This document shows positions 57,482-64,000 of a stretch of DNA of 64,000 nt, in pieces (the first letter of the stretch is position 1; every line of letters begins with the position of its first letter). The position numbers were made by a program, and so were the translations under genes. A model generated the notes under the pieces. That model searched no databases. It was given only the letters and a program-made list of their open reading frames with translations, and was not told the origin of the DNA. The DNA comes from Fibrobacter sp. UWR3 (GTDB lineage: Bacteria > Fibrobacterota > Fibrobacteria > Fibrobacterales > Fibrobacteraceae): positions 62,001 to 126,000 of the forward strand of contig NZ_FRCW01000003.1 of the NCBI RefSeq assembly GCF_900143055.1, in the 5' to 3' direction.

Positions 57482-57774
57482 AGTTCCGCCCCTGCTCAAC
57501 AAGGAACTTCGCCAAATTTTGTATGAATACAAAAAAGGCGCAGATCGTTGCATTTATCCAAACGGGGCTCTAGACTGCCTCTACACGATAAACACAAACG
57601 ACCCACGCCCCAAAAGGGCTGTTGCCATTGGTCGATACGACCGTAAATCAGCCGAATAGCTGACACGACAAACCGAGATATGCCGAAAACGGCATACCTG
57701 CGTGAGCGTTCGCCTTGTCCTCGTGTATTTGGAAGTGTCTAGATTCCGTTTGGAGAACAAGAGCAAAAACTCTT
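57482..57774. ncRNA. Candidate structured non-coding element, strand uncertain
   Basis: Almost every part of this 290-base gene-free stretch folds. AGTTCC/GGAACT (57482-57508) and CGCC-TTTTGTAT/ATACAAAA-GGCG (57510-57540) are followed by a long closing stem: TCCAAACGG (57557-57565) pairs CCGTTTGGA (57746-57754) and TCTAGAC (57569-57575) pairs GTCTAGA (57737-57743). Inside it ACACGA/TCGTGT (57583-57588 with 57721-57726) encloses perfect hairpins GGTCG-ATA-CGACC (57630-57642), TCAGC-CGAATA-GCTGA (57648-57663) and TATGCCG-AAAA-CGGCATA (57679-57696). AAGAG/CTCTT (57759-57774) closes the right side. No known RNA family was recognised (not tmRNA, RNase P or SRP motifs). Confidence 0.5.
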
Positions 57775-57969
57775 TTACTCTTTAAAAATAACATAAAAAC
57801 GAGAAAAAAGTCCTAAAAGTTTACAAAAAAGTTCTTTTTTGCAATGAAAACGTTGAATTTTCGCTATTTTGTAAAGAAAAAGGGTATTCCAGGTTGTAAT
57901 GCATAAGGTTAAGCCGATTAAATCGATTGCTAAATCACAATGAAAAATCTATATTGTACAAGAGGTGAT

Positions 57970-58524
57970 ATGGCTGGATTTATTTCTGTACATATTGATG
58001 ATTTTACCCCTTGTCTCAAGGACAATTCCACAGGTGAGCTTGTGGATACCGAGGTCGTGCGCATTCGTCGGTCATCCTTTCTTTCAAAATACAACAAGCA
58101 AAATGGTTGGTATGTAAATTGGGGCTCTTTGGCAAAAAACTCTGAAATCTATGCTCTTGTTGTTAAGGGAACCGTAGATATTCAAGGGTTAGTTTCTCTT
58201 CAAAACAATTCTGACGCTAAGGCAATCTACATCCAGTGGATGTGCTCCGCCCCACAAAACAACAAACTGCTAACCGAAAACATTAAATATTCTGGTGTAG
58301 GCGGCCATTTATTTGCCATAGCCGGGAAAAAATCGGAAGATTATGGATACAACGGCGATGTATTTGGGTTTGCTGCAAGCGAAAAGTTACTTGGTCATTA
58401 TGTTGAAAAATTGGGAGCGGTTCCAATTTGCATGTTGCACCAATTCCATTTTGGGATTTTCAGTGAACAGATGAAAAATATTATGGAGGTATATACTTAT
58501 GACTGGACTGACGAAGAAATATAA
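57970..58524 (+). CDS. GNAT-like protein of a two-gene module, copy A
   Basis: The ATG at 57970 is preferred over 57940, with AGAGGTG just upstream; 184 residues. Its sequence is homologous along its whole length to the 62345-62902 product: PCLKD.TGE, NW, IQGLV, W.C.AP.NNK.LTE, then KYSGVGGHLFAIA, GFA, KLLGHYVEKLGA and EVYTYDW. The GVGGHLFA segment after a beta strand resembles the acyl-CoA-binding loop of GNAT acetyltransferases (G-x-G-x-x-L). This family assignment is my inference. Its last 26 bases overlap a 65-codon gene, as in the paralogous pair. A toxin-like acetyltransferase with its partner, or a housekeeping pair, are both possible. Confidence 0.7.
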   Translation: MAGFISVHIDDFTPCLKDNSTGELVDTEVVRIRRSSFLSKYNKQNGWYVNWGSLAKNSEIYALVVKGTVDIQGLVSLQNNSDAKAIYIQWMCSAPQNNKLLTENIKYSGVGGHLFAIAGKKSEDYGYNGDVFGFAASEKLLGHYVEKLGAVPICMLHQFHFGIFSEQMKNIMEVYTYDWTDEEI

Positions 58525-58696
58525 AGAATACCTCAACGACAGTTATTCGCCCATTGACGTCAATACATTACCCGCGTTCGTTGATATGCGGGCGATGTTT
58601 GAGTATGCGAAAAAGAAATGCGTCCAGATTTCGCAATTGACCAAAGAAGAGAAATCAAAATTTTTAATTCCAAACACAAGGGTTTCTGTCCCCTAG
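58499..58696 (+). CDS. Small partner protein of the module, copy A
   Basis: A 65-residue protein that starts inside the end of the GNAT-like gene (26-base overlap) with GGAGG 9 bases upstream. The C-terminal half (AMFEYAKKKCVQISQLTKEEKSKFLI) matches that of the 62167-62358 product in pattern (YA+K...I..LT.EE...F.I), while the N-terminal half differs. Short, charged and translationally coupled, it is a plausible antitoxin or adaptor. No DNA-binding motif is clear. Confidence 0.65.
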   Translation: MTGLTKKYKEYLNDSYSPIDVNTLPAFVDMRAMFEYAKKKCVQISQLTKEEKSKFLIPNTRVSVP

Positions 58697-58744
58697 CATA
58701 AAGAACTTAACAATCTCTGATTTAGAGTGATTTTTGTACAGAAA

Positions 58745-58777
58745 AGACCGCAGCGGTGAGCTACGGTCTAAATTTTT
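58745..58777 (+). terminator. Terminator of the GNAT-like module, copy A
   Basis: AGACCG-C-AGC / GCT-A-CGGTCT stem followed by AAATTTTTG. It lies 49 bases after the small gene stop. Confidence 0.65.
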
Positions 58778-58779
58778 GT

Positions 58780-58857
58780 CTTGCGAACCTTCGGTTTCAA
58801 GGTCGGTGAGCTTGCCGAACCGACTTTGCGGTGTTCACTTCGGCAAGCTCAGCGAAC
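58780..58857. repeat. GAGCTTGCCGAA / TTCGGCAAGCTC inverted repeat
   Basis: GGTGAGCTTGCCGAACC (about 58804-58820) and CACTTCGGCAAGCTCAGCG (about 58835-58853) are inverted copies of one motif that also occurs at 6641-6660. It lies against the ileS stop codon. Confidence 0.65.
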
Positions 58858-61800
58858 TTATGCGCGGACCGTCGTGAAGCTGAACGCTTCACCGTCGGCG
58901 TCGTTGGCTTCGAGGCCATCGGCAGCGGCAGCCCACTTGATTGCGACTGCTTGCGTCTCGCCGGCAATATAAGCCTCGTTCTCCGCGACAGCCTGCTTGA
59001 AGACTTCGCTTGCAGAGAACAGCGTCACTTCGATCTTGTCGGTGATGGCATAGTTCTGGTCCTTACGGCGGTTCTGGATGCGGTTCACGAGTTCGCGGGC
59101 CACGCAGGCGCGGCGGAGTTCATCCGTGATCTTCAAGTCCAGAGCCACGGTGAAGTGCTGGTTGGCTTCCACGGCCATGCCGTCGGCCACGATGCGGTTG
59201 AGCATCAGGCAGTCGGCACCGACTTCACCGAAGTCGAACTTGATGGTTTCGCCAGCCTGGAGAGCCTTGATTTCATCAACCGTGAGGCTGTTGAGCTTGG
59301 CGGAAATCACCTTCATATTCTTCGCGTAATCCGGGCCCTTCGCCTTGATAGCAAGGAAGTTCGGCTTAGCGGAGAGCTTCACGAGCTTGGTTTCGTCTTC
59401 GAGGAACTTCATTTCGCGAACGTTGAGTTCTTCGAGGATCAAGTCCTTCATAGTCTCGGCGACGTTCTTTTCTTCGGTGCCGTGAGCAACCACCGTCATG
59501 CTGGCAATCGGCATACGGTTCTTTACGTTGTTCGTTGCACGGATCACACGGCCCATTTCGACCATACCACGCACCATGGCGATGCGTTCCACGAGCTTTT
59601 CGTCCATCAGGGACTTGTCAGCACTCGGGAATTCGCAGAGGTGCACGCTCACCGGAGCGTTAGCATCGACTTCGCGAACGAGAATCTGGTAGATTTCTTC
59701 GGCGAGGAGCGGGAGGAACGGAGCGAGAATCTTGGAGAAGTCAACCAAGACCTTGTACATGGTGGCGTAGGCGGCGTTCTTGTCGCCATCGTTTTCGGAC
59801 TTCCAGAAACGACGACGGCTGCGGCGCACGTACCAGTTCGTGAGGTCATCAACCGCGGCAATCACAGCAGGCACAACGTTGTACAGGCGGTAAGCCTTCA
59901 TTTCCACTTCAACCTTGGCGGCCAAATCCTGCAGCGTTGCAAGCATCCAGCGGTCAAGTTCATTCTCGCTCTTGACTTCTTGCCCCGGCTTCCAGTTGAG
60001 CTGGCCCTTGGCGGCATCGGCATTGTGGTTAGACACAAAGAATGCCACAGCGTTCCAAAGCGGGAGCATCACCTGTTTGACGATGCCCTTCACGCCTTCT
60101 TCACTGAAGCGCAGGTCTTCAGCCTTCAAGGCAGCGGAGTTGATCATGAACAAGCGAATGGCGTCGGCACCCGTGCGTTCGATGAGGTCGTTCGGGTCCG
60201 GATAGTTGCGCTTGGACTTACTCATCTTGGAACCGTCTTCGGCCAAGATAATACCGTTCACAATCACGTTCTTGAATGCGGGCTTCTGGAACAAGGCGTT
60301 AGAAAGCACCGTCAGCGTGTAGAACCAACCGCGGGTCTGGTCGAGGCCTTCGGCGATGAAGTCCGCCGGGAAGCTGCGTTCCACCAGTTCCTTGTTTTCG
60401 AACGGGTAATGGCGGCTGGCATACGGCATGGAGCCGGATTCAAACCAGCAGTCGAAAACTTCCGGCGTACGGCGGTAAACCTTGCCGTTCTTTTCGATGG
60501 TGAGCTTGTCCACAAAGTGCTTGTGCAAGTCGTCGAGCTTCACGCCGGTGAGTTGCTGGAGTTCTTCAATGGAGCCAACAGCAATCATGTCGCCGTCATC
60601 AGAGAGCCACACTGGAATCGGCGTACCCCAGAAACGGTTACGGGAAAGGTTCCAGTCGCGGGCACCTTCGAGCCACTTGCCGAAGCGTCCGTTCTTGATG
60701 TGGTCCGGCACCCAGTTCACGGTCTGGTTGTTTTCGACCATCCATTCCTTCAGGGTCTTGGTCACGCCGTCCTTGCTCGTGACAGGCGCGTCAATCTTGA
60801 GGAACCACGTCTTGAGGGCGCGGTAAATCAGAGGAACGCCGGTACGCCAGCAGTGCGGGTAGCTATGGACAATCACGTCCTGCTTGAACACGCGGCCCTG
60901 TTCCTTGAAGTAGCGGATAATTTCCTTGTCGGCTTCCTTCGCACCGAGGCCCTTCCACATCGGGACCTTGTCGGTGAACTTGCCTTCGGTATCGAGCGGG
61001 TCGAAAAGGCCGAGGTCGAGTTCAGCACCCTTCTGGAAGTCTTCTTCACCGAAGGAGGGAGCGGTATGCACGGCGCCAGTACCATCTTCGGTACTCACGT
61101 AGTCGGCGGGGTAAATCTTGTAGTGGCGGGACAGCTGGTCCGGCGTCACGAATGCATCGGAAATGCGGGAGAGCGGCTCGTAGTCCTTGCCCACGAGTTC
61201 AGACCCCTTGCAGGTATCGACGATGTTCGGGTTCTTGAAGTAAGCGGCGGTACGGCTTGCGGCAATCCAGTACTTCTTGCCATCCTGTTCCACAAGGTTG
61301 TAGTCCATGTCCGGGCCCACAACGATGCAGAAGTTGGAGTACAGCGTCCACGGGGTCGTCGTCCACACGAGGATGCTCGTGTCCTTGAACTTGGGCTCGT
61401 TCGAGTTAATCGGGAAAATCAGCGTGAGGGACGGGTCCTGACGGTCCTTATAGCCCTGGTTCGTTTCGAAGTTCGAAAGCGGAGTCGCGAGAGCCGGGCT
61501 GTACGGCTGGATGCGGTAGCCCTGGTAGATGAGGCCCTTGTCGAAGCACTGCTTGAACACCCACCACACAGATTCCATGAAGTTCTTGTCCATGGTCTTG
61601 TAGCCCTTGTCGAAGTCCACCCAGCGGCCCATGCGGCGCACGGTCTTCTTCCATTCGCTGGTGTACTTGAGCACCTTGCCGCGGCAAGTTTCGTTGAACT
61701 TGTCCACACCGAGCTTCTGAATTTCGGCAACGCCAGCGAGACCGAGTTCGTTCTGCACGAGAGATTCAATCGGAAGGCCGTGGCAGTCCCAACCGAAACC

Positions 61801-62043
61801 GCGGGGAACCTTTTTGCCCTTCATGGTCCAGTAACGCGGAACGATATCCTTGATGGTACCGGCAAGCAAGTGACCGTAGTGCGGAAGGCCCGTTGCAAAC
61901 GGAGGGCCATCGTAGAAAGTGTACGGTTCAGTTTCCGGACGGGAGTCCAGCGACTTCTTGAACGATTCATCCTTATCCCACAGGGCGAGCACGCGCTCTT
62001 CTATTTGTGGAAAGGTCTCTTCTTTCTTTACTTCACGAAACAT
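58858..62043 (-). CDS. ileS: Isoleucine-tRNA ligase
   Basis: A 1,061-residue enzyme that charges tRNA-Ile with isoleucine. Its length and sequence fit the eukaryote-like type 2 IleRS, often less sensitive to mupirocin (family knowledge). Seen: HIGH-type motif PHYGHLLAG (residues 54-62), GWDCHGLPIE, the editing domain (SEWKKTVRRMGRWVDFDKGY and the TEDGTGAVHTAPSFGEEDF threonine-rich region), KMSKS motif DGSKMSKSKRN near residue 604, an anticodon-binding domain and a C-terminal beta domain ending FSFTTVRA. The gene is intact. Its last ~185 codons are represented again, in altered form, about 4 kb downstream, which marks ileS as an insertion site. Confidence 0.97.
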   Translation of the reverse strand: MFREVKKEETFPQIEERVLALWDKDESFKKSLDSRPETEPYTFYDGPPFATGLPHYGHLLAGTIKDIVPRYWTMKGKKVPRGFGWDCHGLPIESLVQNELGLAGVAEIQKLGVDKFNETCRGKVLKYTSEWKKTVRRMGRWVDFDKGYKTMDKNFMESVWWVFKQCFDKGLIYQGYRIQPYSPALATPLSNFETNQGYKDRQDPSLTLIFPINSNEPKFKDTSILVWTTTPWTLYSNFCIVVGPDMDYNLVEQDGKKYWIAASRTAAYFKNPNIVDTCKGSELVGKDYEPLSRISDAFVTPDQLSRHYKIYPADYVSTEDGTGAVHTAPSFGEEDFQKGAELDLGLFDPLDTEGKFTDKVPMWKGLGAKEADKEIIRYFKEQGRVFKQDVIVHSYPHCWRTGVPLIYRALKTWFLKIDAPVTSKDGVTKTLKEWMVENNQTVNWVPDHIKNGRFGKWLEGARDWNLSRNRFWGTPIPVWLSDDGDMIAVGSIEELQQLTGVKLDDLHKHFVDKLTIEKNGKVYRRTPEVFDCWFESGSMPYASRHYPFENKELVERSFPADFIAEGLDQTRGWFYTLTVLSNALFQKPAFKNVIVNGIILAEDGSKMSKSKRNYPDPNDLIERTGADAIRLFMINSAALKAEDLRFSEEGVKGIVKQVMLPLWNAVAFFVSNHNADAAKGQLNWKPGQEVKSENELDRWMLATLQDLAAKVEVEMKAYRLYNVVPAVIAAVDDLTNWYVRRSRRRFWKSENDGDKNAAYATMYKVLVDFSKILAPFLPLLAEEIYQILVREVDANAPVSVHLCEFPSADKSLMDEKLVERIAMVRGMVEMGRVIRATNNVKNRMPIASMTVVAHGTEEKNVAETMKDLILEELNVREMKFLEDETKLVKLSAKPNFLAIKAKGPDYAKNMKVISAKLNSLTVDEIKALQAGETIKFDFGEVGADCLMLNRIVADGMAVEANQHFTVALDLKITDELRRACVARELVNRIQNRRKDQNYAITDKIEVTLFSASEVFKQAVAENEAYIAGETQAVAIKWAAAADGLEANDADGEAFSFTTVRA

Positions 62044-62166
62044 GGGTTACCTCAAACCCCGCAGCACAGCGCTGCGGGCACTAAATTTTCGGCGGTAAAT
62101 TTAGAAAAATGATGATTGTTGCGGCAATACAGACCGTCAACGAAGCACCCCAAACCGCCCTAACGA

Positions 62167-62358
62167 CTAGCCTATCTTAAACTGCAGAATCTCTTCGGCG
62201 GTCAGTTCTTCAATTTTTTTCCCGACACGCCTTGCATATCGTCCAAGCTCCAAGAGATTCAATTTGCTCTTTGGAGGATTTTTATACGGATTCGGAGGAG
62301 CCATATACTCTTCCATAGAATCCGCCAAAATAACAGCGGGTTTCCTAATTCCACTCAT
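62167..62358 (-). CDS. Small partner protein of the module, copy B
   Basis: A 63-residue protein whose ATG lies 14 bases inside the GNAT-like gene, with GGAGG and the same spacing as in copy A. The C-terminal half (LELGRYARRVGKKIEELTAEEILQFKIG) shares the YA+K...I..LT.EE...F.I pattern with copy A. The N-terminal half is different (PPNPYKNPPKSK). Confidence 0.65.
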   Translation of the reverse strand: MSGIRKPAVILADSMEEYMAPPNPYKNPPKSKLNLLELGRYARRVGKKIEELTAEEILQFKIG

Positions 62359-62902
62359 AAGTATAGACCTCCAAAAGTTTTAATGATGCCTCGCCATCAA
62401 TGTAGAATTGATAGGGATGCAAGGCGCCCAAATAAGACGCTCCCAAAACTTCAATATAGTGATTTAAAAGCTTTTTGTTAAGGGCAAATCCATGAACAGT
62501 TCCTTCATACCCCCACGCAAGAGAACGATCCACAGCAACAGCAAAAAGATGCCCTCCAACACCGCTATATTTGGGACTTTCCGTAAGTGTTTTGTTGTTA
62601 TGCGGAGCAGCACAAGCCCAATGCAAATAGGCAGCGTGAGCATCCACATCATTCCGCACTCCAACAAGCCCCTGAATTTCGTTATTCTCTTTCAAGGCGA
62701 GAGCATACACATCTACTTCTTTGGGGACATTGATCCAATTGATTCCCCACCCATCCTTTTCCTTGAATTTTCTTAGAAACGAGCGACTTTCAATTTTGAA
62801 TACCACAGTTTCTTTGATTTCGCCTGTTTGAATATCCTTGAGACAAGGAACAATTTCATCCAGCCAAATGTCAACACATCCGCTATTCAGCGTATCATTC
62901 AT
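62345..62902 (-). CDS. GNAT-like protein of a two-gene module, copy B
   Basis: A 185-residue soluble protein with a strong GGGAGGAGTG site, homologous end to end to 57970-58524. Shared blocks: PCLKD.QTGE, SFLRKF, GW.INW, YALAL, EIQGLVGVRND, W.CAAPHNNKTLTE, KYSGVGGHLFAVA, VHGFALNKKLLNHYIEVLGA and EVYTYEW. The two proteins are clearly paralogous but well diverged, so they were acquired separately or separated long ago. One copy lies on each side of ileS, in opposite orientation, each with an overlapping small gene. Confidence 0.7.
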   Translation of the reverse strand: MNDTLNSGCVDIWLDEIVPCLKDIQTGEIKETVVFKIESRSFLRKFKEKDGWGINWINVPKEVDVYALALKENNEIQGLVGVRNDVDAHAAYLHWACAAPHNNKTLTESPKYSGVGGHLFAVAVDRSLAWGYEGTVHGFALNKKLLNHYIEVLGASYLGALHPYQFYIDGEASLKLLEVYTYEWN

Positions 62903-63095
62903 CTTTCACTCCTCCCCGCCTACAAGCTTAAAAAGGCAGGGCTTTAGATTGTTTTATGTCGTGCGTCGAAAACTATTTTCTACACACTTGTGCACTAATA
63001 TAAATTTCTAGAATCGGATTGTCAAGAGCGCTGCAACATTTTTCTAAAAAAAATATTGAACGAAAATTATCTGCACAGAAGGGAAATGGAAATGT
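62903..63095. other. AT-rich interval between module B and the methyltransferase
   Basis: No gene is seen. It should contain the promoter of module B; the methyltransferase gene ends here without a clear terminator hairpin. Confidence 0.35.
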
Positions 63096-64000
63096 CTACC
63101 GAGACAGATCAAAATAGTCATAAGTATCTTCGCTTGCAAAGATACCATTATCAGATAAATTCTTTCTTACGGTTTCAATGGCCATTTCCGATTGATCAAT
63201 TCCAATCCACTTTCGACCCAATTGACTAGCAGCAACAAGAGTTCCTCCAGAACCTGCGAAACAATCCATAACAATAGAGTCTGCATTAGAAGACGCCTTA
63301 ATTATCGTTTGAAGCATTTCATGATTCTTTTCTGTCGGATAAAGCGGATTTATCGGATCCTTAAATGTCCAAATATCCTGCATTTTCTTTGTAGAATGTT
63401 CATCCGCATAATTAATTTTTCGAGGATTGCCTTTTGCAGACCATTCTATTAGGCCCTGTCGATCTAGTTCTTCTAATTCCTCTACACTACAACGCCAATG
63501 TCTACCTGGAGGAGGCAACAAGCCCTTAAATTTTTGGGATGATTTTCCATCCTTCGTTTCTCCCGGTGCATGTATAGGAACAGTTGTGTAATGACGTCCC
63601 TCTTTATCGACTTTTGCATAGAGCTTAGCAATATCTTCTTCCGACATGGGTTCTCTTGGTTCGTGCCAAATCGGCTTCTTGCCCTTTGTGTAGAAGAGAA
63701 TCATGTCCTTAATATTGCCATAGCCGATTCTTGAAAAATTTTTCGGATTACATTTAATTCTCGTAATATCATTTCTGAAATTCTCTATTCCGAAAACTTC
63801 ATCAAGCATACATTTCACATAATGACCAATTTTGTAGTCAATATGCAGATAAAACGAACCACGATCAGAAAGTAAATCGTAAATTATTTCTACGCGTTCT
63901 TGAAGAAACTGTATAAAATCTTTACCCTTTAATTTATCAGAGTAGGCGATTTTCCCAGAAGACGAATTACTTATTGTGGATACGCGACCCGTCAAGTCTT
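63096..64000 (-). CDS. DNA adenine/cytosine-N4 methyltransferase, partial at 5' end
   Basis: The frame is open to the right edge, so the N-terminus lies outside the window. Seen: GSFYLHIDYKIGHYVKCMLDEVFG, then KNHEMLQTIIKASSNADSIV and the S-adenosylmethionine-binding motif MDCFAGSGGTLVAA near the C-terminus. Having the FxGxG motif late implies that the catalytic DPPY-like motif comes earlier, the order of beta-class N4/N6 methyltransferases such as type III Mod subunits. It would methylate adenine or cytosine within a specific DNA site. Strongly AT-rich, like the island. Whether a restriction gene lies beyond the edge cannot be seen. Confidence 0.85.
   Translation of the reverse strand, partial: DLTGRVSTISNSSSGKIAYSDKLKGKDFIQFLQERVEIIYDLLSDRGSFYLHIDYKIGHYVKCMLDEVFGIENFRNDITRIKCNPKNFSRIGYGNIKDMILFYTKGKKPIWHEPREPMSEEDIAKLYAKVDKEGRHYTTVPIHAPGETKDGKSSQKFKGLLPPPGRHWRCSVEELEELDRQGLIEWSAKGNPRKINYADEHSTKKMQDIWTFKDPINPLYPTEKNHEMLQTIIKASSNADSIVMDCFAGSGGTLVAASQLGRKWIGIDQSEMAIETVRKNLSDNGIFASEDTYDYFDLSR

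Noticed and set aside
57581-57766. Minus-strand 61-residue reading frame
   Set aside because: It lies wholly within the folded segment, is Arg/Ser-rich without protein-like pattern and has no ribosome-binding site.
57482-57774. tmRNA, RNase P RNA, SRP RNA or retron RNA
   Set aside because: No tag peptide frame, tRNA-like end, RNase P or SRP core motif, and no reverse transcriptase gene in the window. It is kept only as an unassigned structured element.

Overview
The window looks like chromosome from a Fibrobacter species (Fibrobacterota), a gut fibre degrader close to F. succinogenes. This rests on protein features. There are two lipoproteins with the Fibrobacter paralogous (FISUMP) repeat, and secreted plant-wall hydrolases that combine a signal peptide, a CBM6-type module and a short basic C-terminal domain. 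There is a complete SprA-type outer-membrane translocon of the type IX secretion system (T9SS), and serine-rich linkers follow the lipobox in lipoproteins. No tRNA, rRNA, transposase or CRISPR array was recognised.

Layout. At 1-783 a truncated NicO-type nickel/cobalt transporter meets, head to head, the last 70 codons of an RND-type exporter; the junction looks artificial or rearranged. At 946-12053 four secreted glycoside hydrolases lie on the minus strand: a clan GH-A enzyme, a GH2 beta-galactosidase, a GH43 and a GH95 fucosidase. Together they suit side-chain removal from xyloglucan or pectin. BatD and BatE follow, then the 2,298-residue SprA protein that could export the hydrolases. At 22-36 kb are an AIPR-family protein, a leucine-rich-repeat protein, two S41 protease lipoproteins, an FKBP isomerase, GlmS, a FISUMP lipoprotein, a PEGA protein and ScpA. 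At 36-49 kb are a YugP-type protease, a TolC/HlyD/two-permease exporter operon without an ATPase gene, and a five-gene operon (DUF4956, HlyD, TolC, VTC domain, lamin-tail lipoprotein). At 49-54 kb are the two NfnAB-like flavoprotein genes, an alpha/beta hydrolase, a metallo-beta-lactamase-fold lipoprotein and a small envelope protein.

The accessory part is 54.2-64 kb. The intact ileS (58858-62043) is followed by about 4 kb of AT-rich genes and then by two further, different ileS 3' ends. This suggests that ileS has repeatedly been used as an insertion site, with its 3' end replaced. The decayed ileS pieces carry 76-80-base palindromic elements whose stems differ in sequence but keep their pairing; one sits in frame. 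The island holds a GIY-YIG-like gene with two homopolymer frameshifts, a densely folded non-coding segment, and a two-gene module (GNAT-like protein plus a ~65-residue partner). A paralogous copy of that module lies on the other side of ileS, and a DNA methyltransferase runs off the right edge. The paired modules, the folded segment and the ileS 3'-end exchange are the best candidates for undescribed biology.

Short palindromic repeats lie in many intergenic regions, several with compensating stem changes. Gene starts were moved to the first codon that gives a sensible Shine-Dalgarno site or signal peptide.
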